The notes: generated by a model not told the origin, from the letters alone. Positions 46,385 to 58,042 are shown, counted from the stretch's first letter. The stretch is 64,000 bases of DNA from Megamerina dolium (GCA_963854835.1 OY978527.1:19656845-19720844), one strand, 5' to 3'. Program-made: numbers and translations.

Positions 46385-47300
46385 ATTGTACTCACAGGCA
46401 AATTGCCTTCTTGTACCATATATGCTAACTTACGTAAGGGACTAGCAGCCTTACGGTTAGCAGATAAAAATCTACATAGAATTTCCCCAGTAGATCTGGT
46501 TTTAGGTGGAGACATCTACCCATCCATACTACAACATTCTTGGTACCCTAATTGCCCAAAATTCAGTTTTCGGCTGGATTATCACTGGTTGTTATGCGAA
46601 CACCCAAGCGCACGAGCCAGTTTTGTCATTCTATAATGAAATAAGTCTCGATCGTTAAATTTTCTGGGAGATCAAAGAACTCCCAAAAACTACTGCCAAA
46701 TCAGCCGAAGACTTATACTGTGAAACGTATTACCAGAAATCTACATTTCGTAATAAAGATGGGCGTTTTGTTGTGTCCTTACCCTTTATAAGGCAATTTT
46801 TCGAGGAGTTGTCATTAGAAGACTCGCGCAATTTGGCGCGAGTTCAGTTCTTTGGTAACGAAGTACGGTTACTTAAGAACCCTCAAATAAAGATCGAATA
46901 TCTCGATCTTGGGCACATGAAGAAAACCGCTTTTAATAGCTCAGTTCCCTCTTTGTCATATTATCTTTCTCATCATGCGGTGGTGAAGCCCGACCGTACC
47001 ATCACGAAAGTTCTTGTGGTTTTCAATGCCTCTAGCCGTTCTTGTAGTAGCAAAAGTTTTAATGATGTATTATAACCGATCCCATACTTTAATCATGTTT
47101 GATGGTTGTGATTCTCAGATGGAGTTTTCATCAGTTCGTTTTTAACGCTGATATTGAGAAAATGTACCGGTAGATTCTCGTTCATCCCAAACACACCCCC
47201 TACCCATCTATTTTCGAAAATCCGTAGATGAAGAGCTTCAGATGTTTGAGCTGCAAACTGTCATCTGCCGGCGTGAACGGTGCTCCATATTTGGCCATAG
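46385..47300 (+). pseudogene. BEL/Pao protease-reverse transcriptase remnant
   Basis: In order and across frames: VLTGKLPSCTIYANLRKGLA with ADKNLHRISPVDLVLGGDIY (BEL protease end, normally ...DILLGADVY), FWEIKELPKTTAKSAEDLYC, DGRFVVSLPFIRQF, FFGNEVRLLKNPQIKIEYLD and YYLSHHAVVKPDRTITKVLV with VFNASS. The palm start FNADIEKMYR and VHPKHT, then GVNGAPYLAIG follow. The region up to the RT YxDD box is missing. It is bounded by the two direct repeats. Confidence 0.8.
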
Positions 47301-47318
47301 GAAGATATTTTGAAGCAC

Positions 47319-47455
47319 TATGCTATATTTCGCCATTTGCCAATTTCTCTCTCGCTCTCTCTCCTCTTTTTCCATTTCTACTTGCTATTCCTTTTATATC
47401 GTATCATTCTAATTATGGTTCTACCTCTATTTAAAAGGACAGTGCGCGTATTTTT
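47319..47455 (+). repeat. Direct repeat, right copy (LTR-like)
   Basis: About 140 bp, 85-90% similar by eye to 46232-46380 (differences mainly in the CT-run), starting TGCTATATTTCGCCATTTGC. Confidence 0.75.
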
Positions 47456-47459
47456 GAAT

Positions 47460-47930
47460 TTTTTTTCATGTTTTAAATATTATAATTATTTTTCCCTTTT
47501 CCTCGTATAATCTTACCCAAGATATTTAACTCAATAGTAAATTGAATTAACTTAACAATTCTAGTGAAGAAGTTGAATTGCGTATAAAGTAAACTTTCAG
47601 ACAGTGTGTGTGTGTGCATAATAAATAAAATAAATTCATCGACATCTCCATCATCAGCGGTACATCCACATCCATCAACAACAGCGGTCGATTCCAGTGC
47701 AACCGACGTCGCAAGTCCACAAACTCCCTCAAATAAACACAGTTCTCAATAAAAATGGGAGAAATACAAAAGGCAAGAAAGGCATTTTATTCTAAACTTT
47801 TAAATATTATTTGCTGGTGTTAAAAAAAATGATGATAATAAAATAAATTTAACAATAAAATTTGGAATATGCATCTTATGCGTAATTTTATTTAAATACG
47901 TTAGATTTATTTACATCCAACAGTGTTCCA
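47460..47930 (+). other. Non-coding tail after the direct repeat
   Basis: TTGAATTGCGTATAAAGTAA, a TG-run (47602-47612) and CATCCACATCCATCAACAAC look like the leader of an LTR retrotransposon, with a possible ATG at 47755 (MGEIQKARKAF). I cannot tie it to a family. Confidence 0.35.
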
Positions 47931-47934
47931 CTGG

Positions 47935-48780
47935 CCTTAAGTCTATGCTGGTTAAGTAAATTTCCCTGTCTCGGAACAATGTTTATGTTATTGTGCTGGG
48001 GTACTACTTTAGTATCATTTTTCCATTTGGCAATATAACTGACCTCATTGGCAGATATATATGGCAGTTATATATGGATAATTCTAAAGTGTCAACGATC
48101 CTCTCTACTCTAGATGGCGAGATCAACAGTAATATGCCTATTCAATTATTTTCTACAAATTCTAAAACTTTTTACATATTCTTTAATTTGGCTTCGCATA
48201 CCTTTTCACTTATACTGTCTTCTAATGCTGAAATAAGTTTTCAAGGCACCCAGATGCCCTCCTAAAAGTGAATCATGGAAGTTACGAAGTATCATCAATA
48301 AATCTTTTTCATTATGAGAAGTTCCGCATTCTTGTTCTCTTGATTTTCTGCATTTTCATCTAGTTCTAACTCATCACCAGAGCTTTCCTCAGGCTCTTCT
48401 TGACTTTCGGTTTCATCGACTTTTTTCCTCGCCATGGAACGAGTCACAACCATTGTTAACTCATGATTCGGTTGTGGTACTCTGCTGAGCGTATCAGCAT
48501 TCAAGTTCCTTTTGCCTGGTTTATAAATTATTTCATCAATCAGATTCAGATAGTTTATGTCTGAAACGTGCCAAGCGAGATATCTGGTCTTTCAGATTGG
48601 CAATTCCACGTAAGAGCTGATGGTCAGTGTAGACTTTGAATGGTTCATTTTCAATAGTGGAATATCTTTTTCCAGTATCATTGAGTGCTCTGCTCGCAAA
48701 CGCTATTGGTCGATCTTTTCCAATTTCACCTTGCGATAGAACAAAAGCACAAAAGGTTTGGAAAAATCAGGATATGCTAA
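47935..48780 (-). pseudogene. Ty3/gypsy RNase H end and integrase N-terminus
   Basis: 48504-48295 reads MNADTLSRVPQPNHELTMVV followed by an acidic stretch (ESQEEPEESSGDELELDENA), the end of the RNase H region (NADxLSR is typical). Further on, LRNFHDSLLGGHLGALKTYF with IRRQYKWKG-like sequence and IKEYVKSFRICRK matches the HHCC zinc-binding N-terminus of integrase. The catalytic DDE core is missing. Confidence 0.7.
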
Positions 48781-49810
48781 AATTGGTGGAGTGCAAATTG
48801 CCTCCTTTAAATCTTCAAAAGCTTTCTGAGAATTTTCGGTTCTTCCATTTCGGTTCCTTAGTAATTTATTAATTGGTAGCGCCATGCCAGCCATATTTTC
48901 AACAAATTTTCGATAATAATTTACTAAACCTAAAAAAGCCTGAACGTCTTTCTTATTTCTTGGAACAATAATATTTTTAACACATTCTACCTTACTTGGA
49001 TCTGGCAATGCCCCTTCCGCAGTGCATTTATGACCTAGGTAAATTCTCTGCGTTTAGTTTTAGGTTATGTTTACGTAATAATTCAAACACTCTCCGCAAA
49101 CGTGATTCATGTTGTGCCATATTCCGACCGAAAACAACAATTCCATCTAAATATATAAAACAATCTATTCCCTGGAGTCCAGTCAATACATGATTCATTA
49201 ATCTTTGAAAAGTAGCATGAGCTCCTGTTAACCCAAAAGGCATGCTATTAAATTCATAATGCTCGGCACCTGAATTAAAGCAGGTTTTATTCTGTCAGAT
49301 TTTTCCATTAGCACTTGATGATATCAACTGGCCAGAAAAAGTGTAGTGAAATATCTACTATGACCTAACTGATCCAATATTTCATCGATGCGTGGAATTG
49401 GGAAAACCTGTTTAACGGTGGTATCGTTCAATTTTCTGAAATCAACAACTAGTCTCCATTTATTTTTTCCATCGCTTCCCGCCTTCTTTGGAACTAATAT
49501 TATTGGGGAATACCATGGGGAAGAACTGGGAACCATTACTTCGTCTTTCAACATTTTATTTACCTGCCTATTGATGTCTTTCTTATACAATCAGTAACTT
49601 GTACTGTCTCTGATTTATTGGTACCTGATCTGTATTTACTGATATCGTGTGCTTTATATCTGTTGTGTAAGACAATTTATAGCCTTCCAAATAAAACAAA
49701 TCGTGAAATGACTTGAATATGTCTTCCATCGATTCTCTTTCTTCCATATTTAGGTTTGAATCTATCTTAACCATTTCTAATATTTTACTAATTTTTAGAA
49801 ACTGTATCAT
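48703..49810 (-). pseudogene. Ty3/gypsy reverse transcriptase
   Basis: The blocks in order on minus are IKHTISVNTDQVPINQRQYK; QVNKMLKDEVMVPSSSPWYS with PIILVPKKAG; KWRLVVDFRKLNDTTVKQVF; MPFGLTGAHATFQRLMNHVL; DCFIYLDGIVVFGRNMAQHE, where the catalytic YxDD is damaged to YLDG; and VQAFLGLVNYYRKFVENMAG with LAYPDFSKPFVL. Frame changes occur near 49590, 49330-49250 and 49020. The YLDG change alone should abolish activity. Confidence 0.85.
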
Positions 49811-50242
49811 ATTCTATATGCTTTAGATGATTAAATTTAACCATATTAACTCTTATATCGTTACTCACAGTATACGATTTGATATGTAAACTTTAATATT
49901 TGTGACACATCCCAATGTCTCACCTAAAAATATTTACCTTCAAGGGAACTATCTTCATAGTTCTCCCTGGTACTACAACCTCACTGTTGTAGAGTACCCT
50001 ATTAGCCTCGTTCAATGATTTGATAGGTAAAATCATCAAAAACTGAGGATCGGTTCCATAAACTGTCTCTTCCTAAGGTACCATCTGCAGGTATCCCTCT
50101 CTCTTCCGATGTTACGTGTAATTGTAAAATCAAATCCTTAGTCTTTTCATGTTGGACTGCTATTGGCCCTAAAGTGGTAATAAATCCTCCAAATGCACCA
50201 CTAAGATTTTTCCTTGAATTCCCTAACTTGCTAACGCATTTA

Positions 50243-50771
50243 TTAATTACTGTTGATTTTACTGGTATCAGCCCCAGAGTCTACCAGTAAAATAAGGTTT
50301 CCATTTTTTGCTCCTTTGCACGGAAACTCAATGAACACATCATCTACATCAGAGACTCCAAAATAATAACCACGTTTGCTATCACTGAATAGAAAAGATG
50401 GGTCAACAATCCCTCCGGGCGCCTGACTACCAACTTCCACCGTCTTACTATTCGACGTGGAGGATGTGTCAAAAATCCCTAAAGACGCATGACTGACACC
50501 TTTCATTTCAGCTGGCCTATCCATAGCAAAATTTTGGGGTTCCGGTTTACTGGCCTTACCTGGGCCCCCCGTAGTTTCGCTGAGTTTTTTCCAACTCTTT
50601 GCATTTGTAACAGTCGGCAATCCTGTGTTCAGGCTTCCTGCAAAAGAAATATTTAGCTTCGGGCTTACTCCTATTAGACCCTACATTTTCTTGGCTTCCC
50701 TTACTATGCCCTGTTTTTGGAGTATATTTCCCTTGGGGCTTTGTATTGTTAGTAAATGACGTACAGGACAT
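50243..50771 (-). pseudogene. Ty3/gypsy gag end (zinc knuckle) and protease
   Basis: On minus YFFCRKPEHRIADCYKC is a CCHC-like knuckle, with CxKPxH... followed by a spaced Cys. Further on NGNLILLVDSGADTSKINSN contains the aspartic protease active site LVDSGAD. The frame changes between the two parts. Confidence 0.75.
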
Positions 50772-51115
50772 ATTGAACTCATGCCCATATTGTTTACATT
50801 TAATACAGAAAGGCGTATTTTTCCTTTCAAATCATTCGTCTCTGGTGTGTCCCTTCTTATTTACTATATTCTCTTTATACTTGTCTGCTTTGGGTGCACC
50901 ATATTATTTCTATTCTGGTGGAGCGCTAATATATTATCTGTTTGGGTCTGGTAACCTTCATAAAAATTTAATGGTGTATTGAGACTTACATTGGCTCCCA
51001 TATTGAGCTGATAGTGCTGTTGCCTTCATTCGAGCAGGATACTCACAGTTACAGCCTCTTCTGTTAGTTCCTCTAACGTGCCTTTCTTGCTTAGCATATG
51101 GGTTCTGAGCATTCA

Positions 51116-52080
51116 CTAAGAGCCTGTTACAAACGATTTTTTTTTTGCGGACGTCTCTAGCTCTTGCAGTAGTGCTTGGTCTTCTTTTCTCCCGTATGAG
51201 ACCTTGACACACTCAGTTGCGCCGGTTTTCAGTTCGTCTAATCTTCTGGCGAATGCACTTATACTTTCCTGTAGTGATTGCCGTGCAAACTGAATTTGGT
51301 GAGGGATGGGTTCCAACTGGATTATTTTGAGATATGTGTTTCTTAGAAGTTTATATAAATCTTCCAAATTGGCAAATTTTTTGCCAATACCGAATTAAAC
51401 GCATCTCCGTATAGGCGTTGCTTTATGCAGGATATGAAGTCGTCTAACTCAACTGGTTTTATCCCTTTACTGGCTAATTCGCAGCCAGAAATTATTTTAT
51501 ACACTTCTGTTCTTAAAGCCTTTGATTCAGCTCCAGTGATTACTGGAACTAGTCTACTAACCATCCGCACTATTTCGTCTATACGCACTTTGTGTGATGT
51601 TTGCGGCGGCGGGTCATTAAGTATCGTCCTTATAGGTGTACAGAGGCGAATAGATGTCTCTTCTGCTAAACTGCGTTCCCTCTCAAAATTTCTTACTTTG
51701 GCTTGGAGAGCGCTTAACTGCTCAGTGCCCACGGAGGTTCTGAGTCTCTTTTCTATAAATTCCTTCGAAATATTCTTCTCCTTATATAGTCCTTCTAACT
51801 TCTGATTTCTTCTGTGTAACTCTACGTTCTTTGCGATTGGTTCACAATCCTTAATCTAAGGTTTCTTATTTGCACTTCTGCTGCGTTCAAATGGTCTTTC
51901 ACGGCTAGCCTCGCTTCACCCTGTGTTTTGAAAAGAGTAGCTTCTAGCTCCTCACCTGGTGGTAGTACTTTGCCGTGTTGTACTTTCGATTTCATGAGGT
52001 CGTATTGCTCATAAGTGCTATGTCGCTTAATAGAATCCCACACAAAAGAGGTGGCTTCCTAAATTGAAATATTTAAGGAG
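51116..52080 (-). pseudogene. Ty3/gypsy gag
   Basis: Minus-strand frames from 52043 leftwards: MWDSIKRHSTYEQYDLMKSK with LRIVNQSQRT; LSALQAKVRNFERERSLAEE and VRMVSRLVPVITGAESKALR; MEDLYKLLRNTYLKIIQLEP with QIQFARQSLQESISAFARRL. Coiled-coil-like, Arg/Glu-rich composition and position between primer-binding site and knuckle support a gag identity. At least three frame breaks. Confidence 0.65.
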
Positions 52081-52194
52081 ATCTAAGGATATCCGGGAAC
52101 ACAAATTAGTTTTATGTCCTAGGGAACAATGGAATCCTAATACTCCGTTAAACGTTTAACGTAAAATATCTGGTTTTACAAGATACTTCGTAGT

Positions 52195-52212
52195 ATCCTA
52201 TCGGCTGCGCCA
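52195..52212 (-). promoter_or_regulatory. Primer-binding site of the gypsy element
   Basis: The minus strand reads TGGCGCAGCCGATAGGAT three bases after the LTR end. It resembles the serine-tRNA-type site known from several insect gypsy elements, differing at two positions. This fixes the element's orientation. Confidence 0.7.
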
Positions 52213-52215
52213 AAA

Positions 52216-52920
52216 TGTTGTGTTTTCCTTTAGAAAATCACCATATTTACTCAAATAGCTTACTATCTAGTACTAACCCTTTTCTTCCTTGACCGCTTTT
52301 AAAATGATTCTCAATTCCTTCAGTTTTATTAGTCTTTATTGTTCTCTGTCACCTGACATTTTTTTACAATAGCTTTTGTCATTTAACCTTTACTTGTTCT
52401 ACTTTACTTTTTTTATAATGACTTTTACACTTTTAATTTTGCCTTTGTTTAATTCTTTACTTTTTACCTTTTACAACAACCTTTTACTGTTACTCTTCCT
52501 TTTTATTTTAACTTTTACACTTATTCTTTAGTTCAGCAACAAAACGTTCTTCTTATCTTAACTCACTTCATTTCACTTTCATTTTAGTCTACTTTTACAG
52601 TTTTACCTCGTTCTTGAATATAAAAATTATAAAGAAATTGCAACTTCTTCAGTAAATCAATTTATTGCCATCTTTTCAGAAGGTCATCGTTATAGTTTCA
52701 GCCTTCTTTTTTGTTTTTATACTTTAAATATTACGCATGCATGGTTGTTCCTTACTTTGTTTCTTTTTCAACAATCATGGCAATGAAGTGCAATATTACC
52801 ATCACCATACATTTTTACCAACAGAGTGACAAAATGGTGCTATAATGATATAATACAGAATATAATAAGCGTTGATATAACATTATAGTAATGAAATATA
52901 ATAATATATATACTGTAACA
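52216..52920 (-). repeat. 5' LTR of the gypsy element
   Basis: On plus it starts TGTTGTGTTTTCC and ends TATACTGTAACA, i.e. TGTTACAG...CACAACA on the element strand, giving canonical TG...CA ends. AT- and T-rich interior. About 705 bp. No second LTR is present for comparison. Confidence 0.65.
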
Positions 52921-52934
52921 AATAGAATGCTCTT

Positions 52935-54811
52935 ATAATGTAGTGAGTGGGTCCATTTAACTATCATCTAAAAATGGGCAAATGGGGATGGTGATGCGAA
53001 TACATAGCCTATCGCTCCCAAACATCAACCCCACCTTCACGTGGTACCGTTTAAAACGAACGAGGCTCTGATGACCGAGTATACAGGTAACTGGATTCTT
53101 GTCTGGAGGATCAGCTGGCAGCCCCAGCACCAGAATCGGATGCGACAGGCCAATCACCTACCCATCTTAAACTTTTTTGATTACTGAAACCACAACAAAA
53201 ATAAAATATCAAACGGATCGAACGGCGACGACTTTTGGCATGAAATCTAGGACACGATTTGGAAATTGGAATATTAAAACACTTTTGAAACCATCACGCT
53301 TGGCGCAAATATGCAATGAATTTTTACATTACAAGCTCTGCTTTCTGGGACTTTGTCAAACCAGATGGCCTGACTTCGGCGAACACACCACTGAAGAGGG
53401 ACTGTTTTTTCTATTCTCTGGTAAACCTAACGACCAGCCCAGGGCGAGTGGAGTTGGTTTCCAACTCTCAAAACAAACACGTAAAGCGCTAATGGATTGG
53501 AAATCGATCTCTGACCGGATTATCAGCAGAAAATGGCGCGGGTCCCTTCTTGACACTCGCAACAAAAGAGGACACCGCCAGTGACCACCACCTGCTTCTC
53601 GGTGAAGTGCGGCTCAAAATTGTAGCTGTCGCTAAAACCCAAAATCAGCAAATACAAAGAAAATTCAACATTCGCAAGATACAAGACTCTGATGTTAAAA
53701 GCAAATTTACAGACTGCCTCCGTACCGCTGTCGACACTTCATCAGGAAAAAATGACTGGGATGCAATAAAAACCATCTTCAATGAAACCGCAAAGAAACA
53801 TGTGGGGTTCCCTGAGAAAAATCGCAAATCTTGGATTTCTGATAAGACTTGGGAGCTCATTCAGTTACGAAAAGGCGAAAAACATCAGTTGAACGCAGCT
53901 AAGACACGGAACGCTAAGGCGGCAGGTCAAAAGTCATACAGTCAAATTGATCGCGAAGTGAAACGCCGTGCTCGGAATGATAAGTGCAAATGGACAGAGA
54001 ATCTTGCTCGGGAAGCTGAAGCAGCTACTGCAACTAACCGAAGCCGTGACCTATATAGAACAACAAAAAGTCTGACGCAAGGCAAAAACACCTCTTCGCT
54101 ACCATTAAGAGACGCAGCCGGCACACTGTTGAGTATGATCAATAAGGTAATCGCGCAGATCATAAACAAAAGGCTCTCTCTCATCCGCACTTCAACCCGA
54201 GCTCAGACAGGAACAGGCTGTCTTCAGGCCAAATCGTTCTTGCATTGATCTCATAAACAGTCTCCAAAAACCAAAGTATTGAGTATATCCAAAATACGTG
54301 TGCATTCGCGATTGATGGTATCCAGCTGGAGGAGGTACATTCTTTTTGCTATCTGGGTATCATCATCTCGACGTCGGGTGTTTCGAGCATAAAAAAACAA
54401 TGGTAGCATTTGGCACTCTACGTCCAATCTGGAATGCATCATACATCTCGCGGCGCACAAAATTGAAAATATTTAACTACAATGTTAAACCATCTTTTCT
54501 GTATGGTTGCGAGACGTGGAACACATCAGCGGCGGATGTAAATGCACTGCAAGTCTTCATAAACCGCTGTTTACGCAATATTCTGAAAATTTTCTGGCCT
54601 AGCACTATATCAAATGCTGACCTATGGAGCAAGACGCAGCAAACGCTAGTACTTATTGAAATTCGGAAGAGAAAATGGAGCTGGATCGGCCATGTTCTGC
54701 GTAGACAAAGCGAAGACCTAACAAGAAACGCCCTCGATTGGAACCCACAAGGCACCCGAAGACGAGGAAGGCCGGCGAATATTTGGATACAAGACAGATC
54801 TGAATGGAGAA

Positions 54812-54828
<17 letters not shown>
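52935..54828 (+). mobile_element. Non-LTR retrotransposon with APE endonuclease, internally deleted
   Basis: The 5' UTR-like start (CAAACATCAACCCCACCTTC; AGGTAACTGGATTCTTGTCT) is followed by endonuclease, linker, a short RT start and the RT C-terminus. The sequence ends in a run of about 19 A (54811-54829) that merges with a TA-microsatellite. A different family from the element at 13.8 kb. Confidence 0.8.

Positions 54829-54830
<2 letters not shown>
53177..54830 (+). pseudogene. Endonuclease-reverse transcriptase, RT core deleted
   Basis: 53177-53584 encodes the start of the APE-type endonuclease: RTRFGNWNIKTLLKPSRLAQ, CFLGLCQTRWPDFGEHTTEE, ASGVGFQLSKQTRKALMDWK. A deletion near 53545 joins it to DTASDHHLLLGEVRLKI, the endonuclease end with the catalytic SDHH. 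The linker (53640-54120, Lys/Arg-rich) leads to MINKVIAQIINKRLS, the first RT block. The RT palm with YADD is missing. After 54290 the sequence resumes with EEVHSFCYLGIIISTSG, FLYGCETWNTSAADVNALQV and KRKWSWIGHVLRRQSEDLTR with GTRRRGRPANIW. Inactive by deletion. Confidence 0.8.

Positions 54831-54905
<75 letters not shown>
54829..54905. repeat. (TA)n microsatellite between two transposons
   Basis: About 76 bp of TA between the A-tail of the non-LTR element and the left end of the Tc1-like element. Confidence 0.95.
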
Positions 54906-54907
<2 letters not shown>

Positions 54908-56155
54908 CTGCGTACAAGGAACAAAAAACTAACAAAAATATATTTTTTTATATTTTTTCACAAAAATTAAAAGTTTGTTGGATAGCCTTTACGTTTTAAA
55001 ACTTCTGCTCAGCGTTTTGGCATTGAATCGACTAGCTTGGCAGTTTCTGTTGAGGATATTTGGTTCCATTCCTCGCACAACACCTCTTTCAGCATCGTCT
55101 TCGATGTAATTTGGCGCTGGCAGATTTTGCGTTCGAGTAAATGCCATAAATGCTCTATGGGATTTAGATCAGGTGATTGTGGAGGCAAACAAAGCTGATT
55201 AGGAACGTTATAGAGCAACCAAAGCTTAACTATGTTGGAAGTATACTTCGGGTCATTATCTTGTTGGAAGTAATAGTCACGGCCCAGACCCAAATCTTCC
55301 GCGCTCTGCTTCAAGTTCGCTTTTAAAACGTTTACGTACATATATTTGTCCATATTTGAATCAATAAACTCTATTCGTCCCCCGCCGTTGCTTGCCATGC
55401 ATCCCCATTTCATAGCGCCAGAACCACCATGCTTCACCGTCGGTACCAAATTCTTCTTATCGAATGCTGTACTTTTTTTTCTCCATACAATCTTACGTCC
55501 CTTGATTCCAAAAACGCAAAACTTGCTCTCTTCTAAGAAAATACCTTTTCCCAAAACTCTCGCGGCTTGTTTAAGTGCTCCTTGGCGAAAGCAATGCGCT
55601 TTTGTCTATTAATCAATTATATGTACGGCTTTCTACGTGCTATTCGACCATATTTTAAGATTTTTCGGATTGTGTCATCGCAGATGACCTTCTTAAACTT
55701 TTCTTTTACGTTTTGAGCAATTTTGAGCGCTGAAAGACCTAGATTTTGCTGAACGCACTGTATAACGTTGCGGGTTTCTCGACTTGTTAGTATTGATGGA
55801 CGTCCAAATCGTGGGCGAGAAACAAAAAACCAGTCGATTGGAAATTTTTTACCACTCTTTGAATGGAAGAATGTGTTCTTCCAATAGTTGGACCAATTTC
55901 GCGATACGTTTTCCCTTCTTTAGCAGTTTGACAATAATTTCCCTTTCCGCAAGACTTTTTTATTTTCTTTTCAGCTGCATTGATTATATTAGATGTGAAA
56001 AGCGATTAAATAACTGCAAATCCTTTTAAATCAATAACATGTATGAAAATTAATACGTAAAAAGCTCATTTATAACTTTTATATCCAACTATCATGCGGG
56101 GAATCCCCTTTTTACTTTTTACAATTTGGGTTGTACGCAGACTTTTTCTGCTGAG
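54906..56155 (-). mobile_element. Tc1-like transposon
   Basis: GTCTGCGTACAA at 54906-54917 is repeated inverted at 56131-56142. The right end continues outward with CTTTTTCTGCTG, while the left end is cut by the TA-microsatellite. The interior encodes a DD34E transposase on minus. About 1.25 kb, normal for Tc1 elements. Confidence 0.8.
54996..55997 (-). pseudogene. Tc1-like DD34E transposase
   Basis: ATG at about 55980 starts MQLKRK (stop), followed by REIIVKLLKKGKTYREIGPT and IGRTHSSIQRVVKNF, the paired-like helix-turn-helix. After a frame change come RPSILTSRETRNVIQCVQQN, IAQNVKEKFKKVICDDTIRK and RQKRIAFAKEHL. The catalytic domain (55554-55009) has IFLEESKFCVFG, where the usual first Asp (SDESKF) is Glu; then YYFQQDNDPKYTSNIVKLWL with the second Asp and PPQSPDLNPIEHLWHLLERK with the Glu, 34 residues apart. 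One stop, about two frame changes and the D-to-E change at the first acidic residue make it inactive. Confidence 0.85.
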
Positions 56156-56235
56156 TGAATATATAATTCATCAGCGTCGCCTTAGTACTCGATTTATGGT
56201 AATGATGTCCGTCCATCCATTCACTTGAACTATGA

Positions 56236-56920
56236 CTTACTTATTTACTTATGTGTCCATAACAACCGAATATCGATTTAGGCCGAAAATAACATGCTTC
56301 GCCAGTCATCTCTGTTCTTCGCTAGCTGGAGCCAGTTAGAAATTCCAAGCGCCGTCAGGTTCTCCATTAATTGGTCGTTCCACCGGAGGTTAGTTCTACC
56401 TCTTCTGCGTCGTCCTCCAGCGGGTTCCGAATATAACACCTTCCTAGCTGCAGCGTGTTCTTCCATTCGCTTGACATGACCTACCCAGCGCAGCCGCTGG
56501 ATTTTGATGCGCTTTACTATGTCAATATCGGCATACAACTCGTACAGCTCATGGTTGTATCTTATTCGGTACTCGCCACCAACGCAAATAGGTCCAAAGA
56601 TCTATCGTAGGACTTTTCTCTCGAAAACTCCGAGCATTCGCTTATCCGAGATGGAAATTGTCCAGGCATCAGCGCCATATGTTAGGACGGGCATGATGAG
56701 AGACTTGTAGAGTGTAGTTATCGTTCTTCGAGAGAGGGCTCGACTTCTCAATTGCTTACCTAGCCCAAAGTAACACCTGCTTGCAAGAGTGATCCTTCGC
56801 AATATCTCCAGGCTGATGTCATTACTGCTGTTAATGCTGGTTCCAAGATAGACAAAGTCCCTTACTACTTCAAAAGCGCAGTGACGTGCTGTCGAAGACG
56901 CCGGGACTCTTTAATTGGAC
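56236..56920 (-). pseudogene. Non-LTR retrotransposon 3' fragment (same family as 13.8-15.1 kb)
   Basis: Minus frames give RITLASRCYFGLGKQLRSRA, TLYKSLIMPVLTYGADAWTI, RIKIQRLRWVGHVKRMEEHA and GGRRRRGRTNLRWNDQLMEN, then the family 3' end (GACACATAAGTAAATAAGTA) at the left. 5'-truncated at about 56920. A duplicated target is not clear; TTGAACT (56224-56230) and TTGGACT (about 56915-56921) are a weak candidate. Confidence 0.85.
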
Positions 56921-57159
56921 TGCAATACACAATGTTGGCAATCTTATGGATGTAGGAAGAAAAAGAGATCAGTACGCAGAAAAAGTTAAAAATTTATAAT
57001 TTATGCAATATGCAATATTCATGTGAATGTATAAATGTAATTATATCTTTGTATCATATTTCATAACTAGTCTAGATGTGTTTTGTTCAAATATTGATTT
57101 TTTATAAGTTGACAGCGATTTTTTTATTTTTATTTTTAATTTTTGTATTTTTTTGTAAA

Positions 57160-57717
57160 TGATAATATTATCGCTCAAGGCGATACGATTTGGTAAAAAA
57201 CTTAACTCATCAAGCAACCAACACACATTAAATCCATTTGTTGACTCATTTGGGCTTCTTCATGTTAAAGGACGTTTGCAAAACTTATTATTGCACATTG
57301 AAGCGAAGCACTCACCTTTATTGCCAATACCGGTCACTACCGCAATAACTACCGCGGTCTAGGCTACTCATCAAATGCCACATATGGATATTCGTTTGTT
57401 TCAGCTCGAAGGCTTATCATCTGGAACTTGTTCAACACCTTTCCACATCATAATTTTTGGCAGCGCTAAAACGCTTTAGTTACACAAGAGGTAAGCCGCA
57501 CTCGAACGAACTTTATTGGAGCTAAAAGCGAGTTGCGAAGCTTAAGGCAATTGCCTTTAAACAATTCTTATAACATTGAAGTTACTAATCAATGCATCTC
57601 TGAAGGCATCGCTTGGAGAATCATTCTGCCTCGTTCACCATACTTTGGTGGATTATGGGAGACGCAGTTATGTCAGCGAAATTCCTCTTTTTACGTATTA
57701 CTGGCCTCTCAATTCTA
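57160..57717 (+). pseudogene. BEL/Pao integrase remnant
   Basis: NPFVDSFGLLHVKGRLQNLL with EAKHSPLLPI is the zinc-binding start of BEL integrase (L.PF.D..G.I.VGGRL...KHP.LLP). After frame changes LRSLRQLPLNNSYNIEVTNQ and GIAWRIILPRSPYFGGLWE match the end of the integrase core (W.FIPPRSPHFGGLWE). The middle with most catalytic residues is missing or unreadable. It is on the same strand as the BEL gag at 42.3 kb and the BEL pol at 46.4 kb. Confidence 0.75.
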
Positions 57718-57719
57718 AC

Positions 57720-58040
57720 AATTGAAGAGCTTAGCACTCTATTATATAATATTATGTTATATGATCACCAATATTCGTAGGCGAATAGATATATAAAGAA
57801 GAAGAACATACTTACTTTTGCACATACCTATATATCTAGTAGTGCATACTCCTACGTACAAAGGTCATATATCGTATGTGAAATATCACATTTTTATGAT
57901 TTTCTCTTCTTATTGGTTTCCTTTGTTTTTCTGTTTTACTTTTTGGTTTTCAATGTTTTCTGCTCATTTCTATCACAATATGAATACGCACAGTTTTACC
58001 TTATCTTCTACTTATATATTTATGCCACATACATGGTATA
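57720..58040. other. Spacer, no gene seen
   Basis: Nothing recognised. Hydrophobic open frames at 57818-58119 look like chance. Confidence 0.45.
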
Positions 58041-58042
58041 TA

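Larger units (their letters stand above)
47935..52920 (-). mobile_element. Ty3/gypsy retrotransposon, 3'-truncated
   Basis: On minus from right to left: an LTR of about 705 bp (52920-52216), a primer-binding site (52212-52195), gag, protease, reverse transcriptase, RNase H and the first part of integrase, lost near 47935. All coding parts contain stops or frameshifts. The 3' LTR is absent. Confidence 0.85.
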
